DNA of 64,000 nucleotides, from NCBI GenBank assembly GCA_019843655.1, contig JACDQD010000001.1:43654230-43718229 (forward strand), written 5' to 3'. Of the stretch, positions 1-14,300 are shown one piece after another. Every line of letters begins with the position of its first letter. The first letter of the stretch is position 1. Made by a program: the position numbers and the translations under genes. The notes below the pieces were generated by a model. That model searched no databases. It was not told the DNA's origin and saw only the letters and a program-made list of their open reading frames with translations. The DNA is from Lethocerus indicus. Its lineage: Eukaryota > Arthropoda > Insecta > Hemiptera > Belostomatidae.

Positions 1-631
1 TCCGCTCCTTCTCGGAGCGTTTCCGCGACGATGACGACAACCGGTTCGCGTATACCCCCATTTCTGAGCGCTTTAAAATGCATGAGCTGTGCGCGTTGAA
101 GCGGTAGGCGGCCGGGCTCCCGTGGTGGCTCTGTATGCGCAGCCTCCACGGAGAAATGGCCACTCGCTAAATTAACTCCGATGCTTCGCGTACGACTCGC
201 CCCGTATACCCCCAGCCTCCCTTTTACCGTTCTGTTCCCATATTACCTCTCTGAATGTACACAGAGCGGGCGTTAATTCTTCTTTGTATCCAGAAATGGT
301 TTGCGTTAACAAAAATAAACGTACGGGAGATAATGAGCTCCTTCAATTCCAGAAACCTGTTGACCTCCGATTCGCCTAATTTTTAAGCCATTTTTTTACA
401 GATATCAGCGATTGATAAAATACAATAAACGTTAGTTGGAATTATATAAATAGCAATATTGACATGTTTACCGTACACAACGCACGGTGGAAAATTGTTT
501 GTTTCGCCTTGCGATTCATGTAAAATAAAGCCAATGGGACGTAGAATTTAATATCATATTTTCATTTTTGAACTCGGCGACATTCCGAAGGTATATAGAT
601 ATGCCTATATATGTTTTTATGTATGTTGCAG
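1..631 (+). other. PlexA: Intron upstream of first visible PlexA exon
   Basis: It ends in a pyrimidine-poor acceptor, tgttgcag, at 624-631. I see no convincing coding segment here. An open stretch at 3-104 is discussed among the rejected items. Confidence 0.6.
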
Positions 632-814
632 AAACTCAACACTATCGGCGAAGACTTTTGCGGTCTGGACGTGAACACTCCGCTCGGTGGTGAGACACCG
701 ATGACTGCCGTTCCCGTACTCCTCGTCAATCAGCAGCTAACGGCAATTGGCGCTACATCGACCGGTGATTACACGGTCGTCTTCCTGGGAACGAGCCATG
801 GCCATCTCAAGAAG
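632..814 (+). CDS. PlexA: PlexA exon a: Sema domain, late blade
   Basis: 61 codons, phase 0 in and 0 out, acceptor ttgcag and donor gtaatt. Residues 1-61 include [11 protein letters not shown], the conserved plexin Sema segment with its cysteine, and the beta-strand run [14 protein letters not shown]. Codons are rich in C or G at third positions and in CpG, unlike the exons after 27 kb. The ATG at 611 is intronic and is not a start. Confidence 0.93.
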
Positions 815-3800
815 GTAATTAACCCTTATCTATCCCAGTCAAGCTATCGAATATATCGATTAATGAAAACATTTATTTTCATTCACTATAGAAGTATTCA
901 ACAAGTTCTCACACCATATATCTTATATTTAATTTTTCTGTCTAAAGGACGAAGAACAAATTAAAGAAATAAGCCGTTAGTGAAAAAAGTATTTAACTTT
1001 TCAAAGATTTTAGACTGCGTTCCACGCGGTTGCCCAATAATGGATTTCTGTAAATGAAAAGACCCGTTTATTATTCTTACACATTTATTGCTCTTTCAAC
1101 TTTTGAGGTAATTGAATATTAATTGTCGTCGTAGGTGAATCGCGTCGGATCGCGGACAGGTAGGCGGGCGTGGTCATAAATTTCAGAAGCGCGTTATACT
1201 TCCGCTCAATACCGCATAGTCGAACGTAAATTATAGGGTTTACATTTATTGTTAAGGTAGGGCCTGCAACCTGTCTCTGGACGTGGGTACCGGTCGACAA
1301 GTGCGCTCGCCTCCTCGACATGTGACGCCGAGTGGAATATAATTATCAGTAGGCATTTCTTAGCACTTAACGCCCACTATAGCGGCGCGCCCGTGCTATA
1401 ATAATAGAACTGGTAACCTGTGTGTTCCTTGTCAGCATAGCCCGAGGAGGAGAAGGTCGCGTCACTCTTCCCCATAATACATTAACTACTGAGCCGTTAA
1501 GCTAGTTTAAACTATTTTTCTGTTGAATGAGCGAAGTTTTCCGAGTTATCACTACCTAACTTCCGGTAGAATCGCATATTAATATGGGAAGAACCCCGGG
1601 ATTTTTTCTGTGTTTGGAACCCATCTGAGCGAGCTCAACTGGAAGGGTTTAGCCCTTCCCTTCTGGGGCCCTCTCGGGTGTTGCCTGCTTCCTATTTTTG
1701 TTACGGAGGGGTTCCCTCAACAATTTTAATAGCATTCGGAGTTCTGTGTTACTATTTATTATGTCGATAGCTTGCCATATCAGGGTGAGAATCCCGGATT
1801 GCCTGACGCCGACTAGAATACTGCCCTCAATGTTATAATCAATGAACGATTATGACAGTTTTAGCTTCGAGGGGATATTCGAGTATATGATATCAGAAAG
1901 TATTGCAGAAATTCACAGAATGACATGATATAATAGTCATATTGATGGCTTGGAATAGAGGACTTGAAAATGTTGTTACACTTGAGGTAAAGAAGTGATT
2001 ATCGTAATATACGTGGGACATTAATAATAACCGAATTAATTATCTGAGGTTTATTGGGGCAAATAAAATGGCGGACCCTCGAAACGAATCGATATGAGGA
2101 TTGTTATACCGTGGGTCGAAATCGTATTTTCTTGAAGTCTCCGCTTTAAATTAGACACCCTGCATGAGTGGTACACGAAGTTGGCAGACAATTATTGAGT
2201 CAATATATTTGTTGGGTTTCACGGGTGTCCTCAAATGCTATATATTTATATATTATGCATTTGCCATTTGTAACGATAAAAGCTGATACGCGGTGAATAA
2301 ATGTTTATTAGTTCTAATAAAGGTTCGCTTTTCGGTTGCCAGCGTTAGTATGAAAATATATGTAAGGACCCACATGTTGTCCGAGGTTCGCGGCGTCACG
2401 TCCCCCGGAATTGCAATGGGATCACATTATGCCCCGTCTATACGTACCCCTGAAATAAATATAACCCTTGAAATAAATTTTGTACACGTATAGCGGACGG
2501 CCGTCGAGATTTGTTTCCGGAGTCCACTTTTTATTCAGATATCTTCATTAGGGTGCGCCTTAGAGCTTATTAAACTTTTGGAGAAAAGAAACTAATTTAA
2601 AAAGCAATAGTGGTCCGGTCCATTCGGATCCCGGCGTCCGCGGCATTTTTAAAAAACTTAGTTCCGGGAACTTCGGCAAAATTTCGTAAGGTTAGGCCCC
2701 GGAGAACCGGACTCCGGGTCTTGCTCATATTTTATGTCTGTTCTCGCGACGGGGCTTAATTAAAGAATTCTGTCTTTATATAAATGAAGGTTGGTGTTCA
2801 GTTTTACAATAATTGGCATTATCGTTATTGCAGAGTTGTCCATAGTGGACCAGAAATGATATATATTTTACGGTTGAAAGTATTCACACAATGGTACTTA
2901 CATATTGAATTAATGGTCCATACGATTGAGAAGAGGATGTATATAATAACCGAATAAAAGTTATCAGTCCGTTCTGGTGAAATTCATAAGGCGTAGAATT
3001 TTGGAAACGAGGATTATTAATTATTCTATAAATAAAGATATTTGGGCCTAACCTAGACCGACTCTAGATTCCGACTGTAATTTAGGGCGGGGTACTTAGG
3101 CTTGTTGAATGCCGATGCGAAACACCTGTCAGAACTGCCGCCAACTACGCTGTTATTGATTCAATATATCACAGTAACAGTGTAGTGACAGGATACTTCA
3201 TAGGCAGCCGACGCGCGTCCTACCCCGCTATCTCAGCGGTGATTATGTACCGAACTCCGCGGCCCCTCCCCTTAAAACGAATTTCTTACTTAATGATTCA
3301 TCGGTTTCAAGTCACCAGCTAAATGTTTTACGATTTTTTCCGGAATTAAAAATGTTCAAAGTTTTACTTCAAAAACGTTTACTACAAAAAGTACGGGTAG
3401 TACATCGACTTTCAGTTGGATCTATTTCCGATATCTGACCTCTGACATTTTCTGAGTAGATACATGAAAAAAGTGGATGTATATCCCCTTTACCTTATTA
3501 AAGTATCCCGAACTTTGACTTTTAACGACTTAATTCGCCTTCCATCCGATAATATTATTTCTTTTTTTTTGCATGCAGTTAATTTTATGGTTTCGATGTG
3601 TGCGATCCAAATATCGCTAAGATGCCAGGAGTATTATGGCGAAGTTTGAATTGTAAATACATTTTAATTAATTCAGCAACCGTGTAAACAATATTGCGGG
3701 CAGAAAACGCGTAATAAAAATATCTTCAATTGAATAGTTCGAGAAATAACAAATTTGCGCCAATTTTGTGAGAAAGGAAAAAGTTTACAATCCGAATTAT

Positions 3801-5268
3801 GAAATCGTGAAACCAGCATAACGCTATGAGTCAAATATAAAATACTTTTGAAAAATAGGTTTCGAAGAGAAGACAGTTTTACATAAAACCCCCTAACTTT
3901 TCTGGCACGCTGTATCCGATCTTGTGCTGTGCAAGGGTCTAGTACCACTGTCATAAATCCTCCCATGCCCCGATTTGCGGGAAACGAAAGCTATATTTTT
4001 CATTCGCAGAATAAATGATTGCTTTACAATCGTTTTTAGACAGTGTTCCTATAAATGAGCCACAACCCTTTTTCCGTTATCGCGTACATTAGTAAATTGC
4101 TCTCATGGTACATCAGAGGCGGTTATCGAACAAAATGGCGGAAGGGGTATGGAAGATGGCGAGCAGCCGATTCAGTTGATTCATGGCTTAGTTGAGAGCC
4201 TAAAGGAAAATTGTCGATCGCCTACTCGCGTTTCTCGGAACAGAGCAACATTGCGATTAGACGTTTGTCCATTGTCGGGTACGGAACAATAAAAGCTTTC
4301 TTCCCATTTATGAATAAAAGGCCGCCTTTACATACAGTTTTAATGAAAAATTAAACGGCAATTTTGAAAAAATAACAGTTTTAAATTTATAGGAATGGCT
4401 TATGCACTTAATTGATTTGCAATATTCCGATAATGTATTAATATCGTGGCTCCGGGATTATTTCTCAAAACGACTGGTTTTCGCTTCTTGCTATCCTTAG
4501 CTAATTTCCCTCAATTAATTTAGAACTTTCAAAATGTAATCATGATTTTCGAATTGGAAAAATAAATATTAGCGTTATTAATTATAAAGGTACACAATAC
4601 AGCATAAGGTAAAAACAGCAGTTTTGAAAAAATAATCTTTTCGTATCGGGGAATTCGGATTTTTTAAAAGTAAGTTTAATAGTTGTTTTCCTCATTTTGG
4701 GTGTTTTGGGGGAGACTACAGCGAATCGCATTTTAAATTCCCAGAACGAAAAAGCACCTCCCTTTTTTCCTCGTGTTTTCTGAAAATCCGGTAAAAAGTT
4801 GCCCGGAAAATATTAGCAAAATGTAGGAAATGTTTAATTTATTTTTCGCAAGTTGAAACCACATATTGTTCTTGTATTTCATTGGCGTAAATTGGGATGA
4901 TTTTATTGAGTATCGCCCGGCGGTACTCGAGCAAGACTTCGCCTCGTTTACGTCCACGCCCATAACCCTGTGTCGGGCGCTTATTTTTTTTTAATTCGGG
5001 CAGGAAAAATAACTTTTTGACCGAAATAATTTATATTGGTTGCGTCCGTTTGTTTCCGCAGCCTCCGGTTTTTTCCGTGTTCTCAAGTCAGTATTTTCAA
5101 CTACTTAACACTTAACGGATTTCTGCATTGTAATCTAGGACAAGTTCCTCTAGACAGCTAAGACTAAAAATTACTATTAAATTCTCCTAATTCCTTTACT
5201 GGCAGTTATGAGATTTTGGAAATATTTTGAAATTACCGTACGTGTATTGCACCGTATATATGTGCATA

Positions 5269-5332
<64 letters not shown>

Positions 5333-8300
5333 CATATATGTAATCCTAATTTTCTGACTCACCAATAATTATAATAGGTGATAGTTAGGATAGATTTCAG
5401 TATTCGCTTCCGAACCATTATTTACACTCAGACAATGTGAGGTATTCCGATAATGAGAGTAACTCAATTAACGCAAATGAATTAAACGACCTTTGTCCGC
5501 CGGCCGAGCGGATGTTCCGCTTATAATGAATAAATTAAATTGTAATGACTGCCGGTGCGGTGACATACGAGCTGCGCTAATAATCGATTCAATTTGAATT
5601 TTAAATTCGATCCAACGCTGGGATTCAAACATATATTCTGATGGTCTGGAGCAGTATAAAATTTGAAAAATTCGGGCCGGCAGATCATCCTAAATGGTTA
5701 TAAAGATAGTGGGCCTGGGATAATGAACGATTGAAGAGTGGAACGTTTTGGCATCCGCTACCGACCGAATAGATCCTAATTTTTTGTTTATTTTCTATTT
5801 ATTCTACAATCAACAAGCAACTATAGTACAATTGTAGGAAATTATCTTTTTATTATATCTCTTCTTTTTCTCGAGATAAAGAAGCCACCCAATTATGGTT
5901 CTTTTGACGTATGTCGGGACTAAAGAATATCTCTAGGACATTGGCGTTTAAGCCGTCTTGGGAGGTTTCTAATTTAAGAATAATTTCTTTACACGTTTTT
6001 TCCCAACGAATTTTGATAACTCAGGCGCGAGACGAATATTCTCGCGTACACCTTCGTCCGGGCCATTCCGACCCCATCCATCGTTATCGACATAAACGAG
6101 GGAGGGACATAGGAAATATTTGACGCTTTTGAACCGATGGGGAGGAGGGGAGGGGAAGCAAAAGGCGTGAGGAATGAACAACTCCGAGGTGAAATTACTG
6201 GCGTTCCCAGAGTCGGCTTTCGGATAAATGCCACCCAGTCCCTTTTAGAAATGACTATATTGGAATTTTCCGACGCTGACAATTTGGTTTCCGGCCCGAT
6301 TGTTCCTCCTCCGAACGGCCCTTCGGACGCCCCGAAATTGTGTATACGGATTATTAAATTATCGGAATGCGGACCATTCTCGGTATTGCCCCGTCCCTCA
6401 AACTGGCTTTATGAACCCCGGACTCGACTATTGTGATTTATTTCGGCCAGACCGCTCTATGATATTGTAGTGAGATAAGGCGAGAAGCCGAAACAAAGCT
6501 ATAGGATGAAGCTGTAATATTTGTTGTTTCCTAGCCTTCAAAGCGATAGTGTTAAAGCGAACGTCTTGAATTATACCGAGGCTCATTCTCTCTGATATTT
6601 TGTGACCGCGGCCCCTAAAATAATATAATTCGCTTTGGTAACATTTCGCATTGTCTGTATTTCGAAAAATTATGTTTTCTTTGTTCCACTCCCGGTCGTC
6701 CTTAGAGTTTTTATATTTTTTTTAATTACCACCGCCGAAGGGTGATTAAAGAGTCGGCGATAGGACTGAGAGTTGGCGGACAGATTAGCGTTTCGGTCGA
6801 ACTGCCAAAGGAGGTCGGGGGCAGGTCGGGGAAAGAGAGATAAGGAGATAGGTTGTGGCCGATTCGGAGTTGTCACAGAGTTTCCGATTAAAACGCAGAC
6901 TTCCAGAATTTGTTGCTTGGTTACAATCCATTGGCCGCACCCGCGGGGCATAAACCTAATCTTCGAAACCGAATTTCTCTGAAATCGGTTTTAAAGGATT
7001 TTTCCGCTCCGACACCCACCCCCTCCTCTTCGTTACTCCCGAGTGAAAGGCCTCCGACCAATGAATTCTGAATTATCACTGACCGCAAAAATAAAGCCGG
7101 TGGTACGAAATTTCTTTTTTTAAAAAAGATCCCATTCTCCTTTCATTTACATCAATTCATGCCCCGAAAAAACGTTCCTGTTGCCGAGGACAAAACCGAA
7201 AAAAGGGTACATTTCTCTGGGTGAAAGGTCCTGCATATTCATTACTGCGTTTAAACTGCCTTTATTTTACATTTAATCGGGATTTTACGCGGATGTGCGC
7301 TGTAAACCGTGCTTTCCTTTTTTTTTATTAAATACCGTTTTTAACACGTTCGGAAAAACTAATATATTCTGGCGGTCGTTTCACTTAGATCTGCTAATAT
7401 GTTAATTTTGAAAAAGTACTCCACCCTTTTGTATTGACTTCCCCGTAATGTGTAATTATCTCTTCTGTATAGATAACGGATATCTCAACATTGATAAATA
7501 TATTTCATATCCTAAGTCGATGTAATAAAGTTACCGCTTTTCCAAACGAGCGGAATAGGTAAAGTTAATCTTAAAACGAAATATGCAAAACAAGCGACGG
7601 TGTATACTCACTAAGAACAATGCAAAATATATAATGAACCTCATCATGCACCGATAACTAGAAATAAAATGGGTGTTTAGGGAGGTTTTGAATATCATTT
7701 ATCATGGTAAAACGAGGTAATTACATAAATTTTGGCTGGCGAAGAGGCATCGCCTTATTTCAATTCGGAGAGGCTTATCAATTCTGTCTCGTACTTTTCA
7801 AACTGCGTCTTTAAATTGCGTTTTCCCTTTACTTTCCTCGTTATTTTTGCTCTTCCCCGGTTTTCCCCCCACCGTATTATACGCGGAGACCCAAAATAGG
7901 GGCAGCACACGTTCGAAGGTGGACGGGGTAAGCACTCGGGCGCTCGGGACACGATCCGGCTCCAAATTACCCTCATCCAGTCTCCGCGACCCCAGGATCC
8001 AGATCCTTAGAGATTCGAGCAATGGCCAGCTCTCGCGCGCAGCATTTTAACTCACGACGTTTATTGGAAATGACCACCGTCGGTTTGAAATTAAATATCG
8101 GCTAGTAAAATTATTCGATGTAAGGGATTTATTACCGACCGGGGCTTAATCCCTGCTTTTCTATTTAGATCCCTTTCGATCCTCCGACGCCGGTACATGC
8201 TTGCCCTGTTTTTTTCTTTTTCTTCCAGCCGGAGACGTATTTGTCTAAATTAATAGCTGTGTTCTACCTCCCCCCATTGGAGAACGGATTAGGGGACTAC

Positions 8301-11300
8301 TTGGAGTGTAAGTACCGGATTTGTGGTAGTCGTAAAAGGACGCCGCCGCTGTGGATTTTATCGCTCGTAAAGGTGCCTTACATTGGGTAATCTCAGCACG
8401 TCTCTCGGTGTGTGTGTCTTGGTTCGTATTCCCCCGGAACCTGTCGATGACAAATACCCGGGTACCGGGGTCGAGCACATGTCTTCCTTCCTATAAAAAG
8501 GGCGGCACTAAATACGTAATGGAATTTTGTTTAGTGCGACAATGTCACGTCCATAAAGCGTTTGTTAACCCGATCGTAATATGTCTCGTGTTGTGGATAC
8601 TGCCTTCGCCTTTGTTACTCCGTGCTTTTACTTCTTAATAATCGGGTTCGGCATTAGTCGAGCGGTCGACCGCGATTTCTATTCGACCCCTAATTCACAA
8701 CTCTAGAATACAGTTCGCGAAATATATAAGTAGCCGTTCCCGATGCGAACGGAGAGTACTGTATATAATAAAAAAATAGGCCCGCGATAAGGCCCGACTT
8801 TCAAATATTCGGATAAAATAACGTTTTATACGATATTTAATCGCGTCAAGTTAATGACCCGTGCACCCTCAGGAATAAAATACGGGAGGGATAAGTAAAC
8901 GGAACTGGGTTAGACGGGCGGAGAGTTTAGCCGTGGCTTCGGTCAATAGACCCGGGTAGAAACAAAAGACTTACCGAAAGGAAGTACCCGCTCTCAATTA
9001 ACGACAGTGTCCCTTTTGTCCCCCGAAGCCCCCAAATTTTGAGAAAGCCGCGGTCTCTAACCATTTCAGGCTCAAAAATGGATACCATTATACCGGGGAA
9101 TCGAGAGGTCGCGTTCCCTCTCGCCGTATAAAAGTTCAACCGGAGATTTTATCGCTGGATTCGTACTGACTGTACTGTAATCACTATTCTATAAAGTATA
9201 TTTCGACTCCCGATTTATCAAAATCTTCAGTTGTATAATAAAGCCGTAAGCCGAACTCTATAAATAATGGTTCTATACTAGTGCGGGTCAACAAATGTTC
9301 ATTCAGCCCCCGTATGTAAGAAACGATTGCTTGATTTGGCTGTAGAATTTCCGTCCGGGAGGGGTTTTCCAACTTTCAAATTCCGACTACTAAACAGTAT
9401 AGAACGCGTAGTATCGTTCACACGCCTTAGTTCATAGAACCGCTGTTAGTGGGGGGAGGGGAAAATTTCGCAATATCTCCATGGCGACCGTGCTACACGG
9501 TATTAAAATTGAAACGGTAGATCGGTGAAAACGGCATAGGTAGGGAGCGGGAAAGAGGTTCAATCGGTCTAAGTGAGGGAGGTAGGGCAGCGTCATCAGC
9601 TAATGGGGCTGTCTCCCCCATTGTCCTCCTTAAATCGGGGCCATATTTAACAGTGGAAATCTGAAATTTTCTACCGCTTTCGCGAATTCCCCCTCAGAGC
9701 TACTTTTCCTGGAGTCGAGCAGTCTCCACGGTCACCCGCATCGCCGGTGTCCCGTTGCGAATCTTGGTCGGTTAAAAATTTTCAAAAATGAAATCTGGCG
9801 CTATTCCTGGATTAGTTTTCAGTATAAGCTAGACCGCTTTCGGCATGCCATCATTACATTAGTGATATACGGTTTAAAATTTATAAATGGCTGATTACGT
9901 TTTTTCTTTCGTCTAAGAGGATAATACATTAATGTTAATACATTGAATTACTTTTACTGTTTTTATGCGCACTCACTGCAATAGCCGACTTCGATTATAT
10001 CCTTACCGGAACGAAAGGAAATGAAGTTTGGGAGTATAGCCGTAGTTTCGATTTTTACTTCCACCCCTCGTTCTTGCCCAAATTATAGAGTATACGGTAG
10101 CAAATACATTCGTGCGGAAGTAAATCTCTGCACAGAACGTCGGCAATAACAGTACGGCCGTACTAAAAACAGGAGGTGCATTCTAAGGGAAATAAGATAA
10201 TTCGAAAGTGAGATTTATCGGTCCGGTCGTTAAATAACGTGCACGGTGTCGTTTTAAATACTCTAGCGTGAGCGTTCGTTTATGACCGATTGTAAAATGG
10301 CCGAGTGTATACTAACGAAGTTTCTATAATTTACACGTGAAGGTCTTCGATGTTAATGGCGACCAGTCAACATCGCGTTTCGCATTAGGTTCGAAACTTG
10401 TACCGATTTCGGAGCTTCAATATCGGGGGCATGAAATTTAATTCCGGGCGCGTGTCCAACGGTGACACGGAGCTTGACCCGGACCGAGCGGAATTTTCCA
10501 GTAAATTAATTAGATAATTAAACGAGATCCCATTTTTTTCGTACAAGATATAATATTAAATCGGATTCGCGGAATATACCCCGATTAAAATCCCTCCCCG
10601 TTGGCGGGTGCGCGGGCGGAGGGGTGAAATTTTATCGGAAAATATTTTCTTGGAACAAAAATTCTAATACCGTCCGGCCGATATTTAGTGGCGTCGAGTA
10701 AAGCCCCTCCGAAAGGATGTTTCCGAACATTTTTCCGGTCGGCCGAAATTATCGGCGTCCGCCGCTCAAATACGCGTTTAATCCGTAGGAATTTAACGCC
10801 GTCAGTAATAAAACGGAAATTCCAGAGCCCGGTGGCGGCGTCCCCGGAGGCGGCGGTGCAAATTAATGCGGTTTATCGAATCGCGGTATTTCACGCCTCC
10901 CAGGAAACATTCCCCAGTTGCCATCGCGCTGAGTCGACATTTTTTCCCTTGTCCCCTTTCCACGGTATGACGGCCGCGGGAATTCGACCCGGACCCGAAC
11001 CCGATCAAAATATTAAACCGCGTTAATTATTTATTTTTTTACGACTCGCCTCGCAACCCGTACCGGCCTCCCGTTTTAATTAAAACCACGGTCTGGATTA
11101 AAACGGGCGTGACGGTGGCTTCCTCCCACCCCCTCCCCCATTTACGTTTATCGAATTCAACCTTTATGAAAGCGGTTAATTGAATATTTAGAATCGAGTT
11201 ATAACTCCGCGAATATAGTGGAACGCAGAAAAGAATTTTTTACGCGACATAACACCACAGTGGCGCCGACACCCTTTCCGATTAAATGAATTATTTTAGG

Positions 11301-14300
11301 CTTATTATCCAGGGCAGGTTTCATTTTACTCTCGAAATTGCTTCTCATCTAGAAATTGGAAAACCAACCTACCGTTCCGTCCGGGAAACGACTGGGAAAT
11401 GAAACCAGTAAAGGGCGTCAGAAATGACAGTGGCCTCGCGTGAAAATAAACAAAGTTAAACGCTCGGAAACACCGAAATGAAAGGCGGACTGTTAGGGAT
11501 CTGGGCCGCTCCGATTAATTCGAGGATCTGGCCTGCTCCCGTAGATCGATTTAAGAAGTTTAAACCGTGTCATTCGAAAATGACGATCGGTCCGGGGATC
11601 CTTTTCTTCCGGTTGGGTCTAAAAAGCGTATGAAGTGACGCGACGACCGATTTCGTGCGTGTCCGATCGCGGACCTCTTCTGTTTTAAGTCATTTCCATG
11701 GGGAAAGGAAATTAGTCGACTTTTCGCGGTGGCCTCGAGGCTAAAATATTATTGTTTTTCTTTCCGCAAATTAAAAATTGCACCGTATCGCAACGCGCTT
11801 TTTAAATTTTCCGATTGTAAAAGGCGTCCGGCATAACTGCGGTCGGTGGTTATTTTCTTCTGGAATTTTTTTTGGCTCGGATTCCTCTCGTGGCGGGCAC
11901 TTCGGTCGGGGAAACTTTCTCCCTCGTTTCCGAGTAAAAGCACCCTGTCCCCTTTCCATTGCGTGGGGGAACCTTAAGGGAGGGGAACATTCTGACATTC
12001 TAAACCTACCGAAAATATTTATACGGGAAAAGTATACCTCACCGGTATCGGTTTTGCATCTCCGCTTATGTACCATTAATTACTCGATTAAACGGGGAAC
12101 CGGTCGCATTTAGGTATGCTCCGAGAATGGGTAGCTCCGCGGCCCAACGAACTTAATCAATTAGTTCCGAACGGTCGTGGATTTAGGAGTTAATGAATTA
12201 ACTACGGCGGCAATATTGGCGGATCCGAAGCTCCACCATACCGCGAATGGGTTCTTCGGTTTACGAACGCTTCTTTATGAAACATTATCTCGGACTACCG
12301 GGGGTATGGTCGCGACGAGCGTATTTGACCGCGATTAGGTATAGAAATGGGGAAGTGAACGTTCACTTGGGTGAATTATCGCCGGCAGTTTTTGAATTAA
12401 TTTCGACCCTATGCTCGTATGTGTGTGTGTGTGTGTGTGGGCGCGCCCGACGACCCGTGTGCGTTGGTGCGTGCGTGCGCTTGCGGAGGTAACGGCAGAA
12501 AAGGGATGGAGGGGCGGGTTTCGTTCCTTATACGGCGGTGGCTATCGATCCGGACCCCGCTCGGCTTTTCCTTGGGCGGAAGGTCCACTCTTACGCCCGT
12601 GTTTCCGCTCTCTCGTCCCACTCCTCCGCCGTGCGTTTTATTTATTTTATTAATTCCTTTTTTAATCCGTTTATCTCTTCCAGCGCCCGCGTTTAATTGC
12701 GTCTGGCGACGCGACCCGAACGCCGTTCGAGGCGTTGTAGCGCTGTGTCGTCATCTCAACTTCTTTGCTATGATCGCAAGTCACTACTTACAGTCTAGCT
12801 CTATAATTCACCAATTATGTATATAAGGCCAATTACGAAAGTAGGTAATTATAATGAATTCCGTCGATATCACAGATCACTGAAGCGACCATCGCTTTTT
12901 TTCTTCGATCTCATACGGACACGTGTACTCTTTATTATTATTACAGTAAACAATCTATAAATACGTTTGTATAGTCGCGCACTTTTCGGTATCGGCGGAA
13001 CCGTTTGCTTTCTATCTACCCAGAAGTAAAATTTTTTTCTTATACGAAATTTTCTTTACCGGAAATGAAAGCGTCTTATTTCATTTTCTTGTATTTGATA
13101 AAAACTTGGAAAACTGTTGGAGTCGTTGACCCGTTCCCCTCCGCGCATTGCCAACTTTCATCGACATTGTGGGAAGCCTCACTCGGTTCAATCGGTATAA
13201 TCTTAAAATTCATTGCAAAGGTTCGTCGAACCGCCGAGATCGATTTTATTTTCCTACGCGTCCTTTAAATCTTGTAATAAGGCGGTGGCACTCTTGTAAA
13301 AGTGGATATTTCGTATCCCGGCCGAAGTTACCTCGGCTTATTAAATCCGCGGAGTACTGCCAGCGGCGGATTTAAACTTCGTTTTTAGAGAGATGCAAAC
13401 TCGAGGCCCTAGCGCTAAGTTGGATTTTCGAACTGCATTATGGTTAATTCGTCTGCTTAAGATGTTCGGCTCTAAGGATGGCGGGCAGGATTTGATTTAG
13501 TTAGCATTTAATGGAGCGGCCTAGTGCCTGGGCTCTACCCAAAGGCGAAGGTAATCGTTTATCGGCGGGAGAGGGTTTTCGGAAGCGGGCGGAAATTATT
13601 CCGCAGCAAATGTGGAGCCTGCGTAAACGTAGCTTTGCGCCTCCGGCCTATCGGAAACCCCATTACCGGTCGGTCATCGGTTACCTCTCTCCCTCCCCCC
13701 AACACTTCAATTTTAAATTGGCGCCTTTATTTTTAGACCTCCACCGCCCAGCGTTCTGGTCCACTGGCTTTCTCGCATCTTTTTATGTACAAAAAATCGT
13801 CTTTCCTCTTCGACTAATACGATGAAGAAGAATAAATTAGTTCGGCGGTCGAAGAACTATTCGGCAAGCAGTATTGAGAGGAAAATTTGCACACGTTCTA
13901 ACCGGACGAGAGAATGAGAAGAGAGGAAAAATACCTCTAACTAAATATCCGACCAATTTGAAATTATACAGATGTTTTATATTATACATTAATGATTCTT
14001 ATTAATATATTTATCCCTGCAGTTTGTATTAACCGATCATGGATATAATATATCTCCGTACAACTCAGATTCATCTTGTTTCTAGAACGTACTTTCATTA
14101 TATTCCGGCCTAAAAGCGAGCTTTCTAGAGATAGCCGAGCCTCTCAGCAGAGTTATCTTAATTTCGTTGGCCACGCATTCATTACCGCTCCCGAACGTCT
14201 CCGGCCGAAATGCGAGTGGAAATATGCATTTTACCGCCCCCCCCAGACTCGGGGTACATTTAAAAGACGTTTCGTTTCCGAAACATCGAATTTCACGAAA

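Noticed and set aside
3..104. Open frame at the window edge (reads RDDDDNRFAYTPISERF) ending near a gtaggc donor, a possible upstream Sema exon.
   Set aside because: The frame would end with 2 nt of a codon, while the next exon starts in phase 0. I cannot match the peptide to plexin Sema, and the left side is cut off.
5177..5365. Frames made of Ile-Tyr repeats here and at 40388-40629.
   Set aside because: They translate (AT)n microsatellites.
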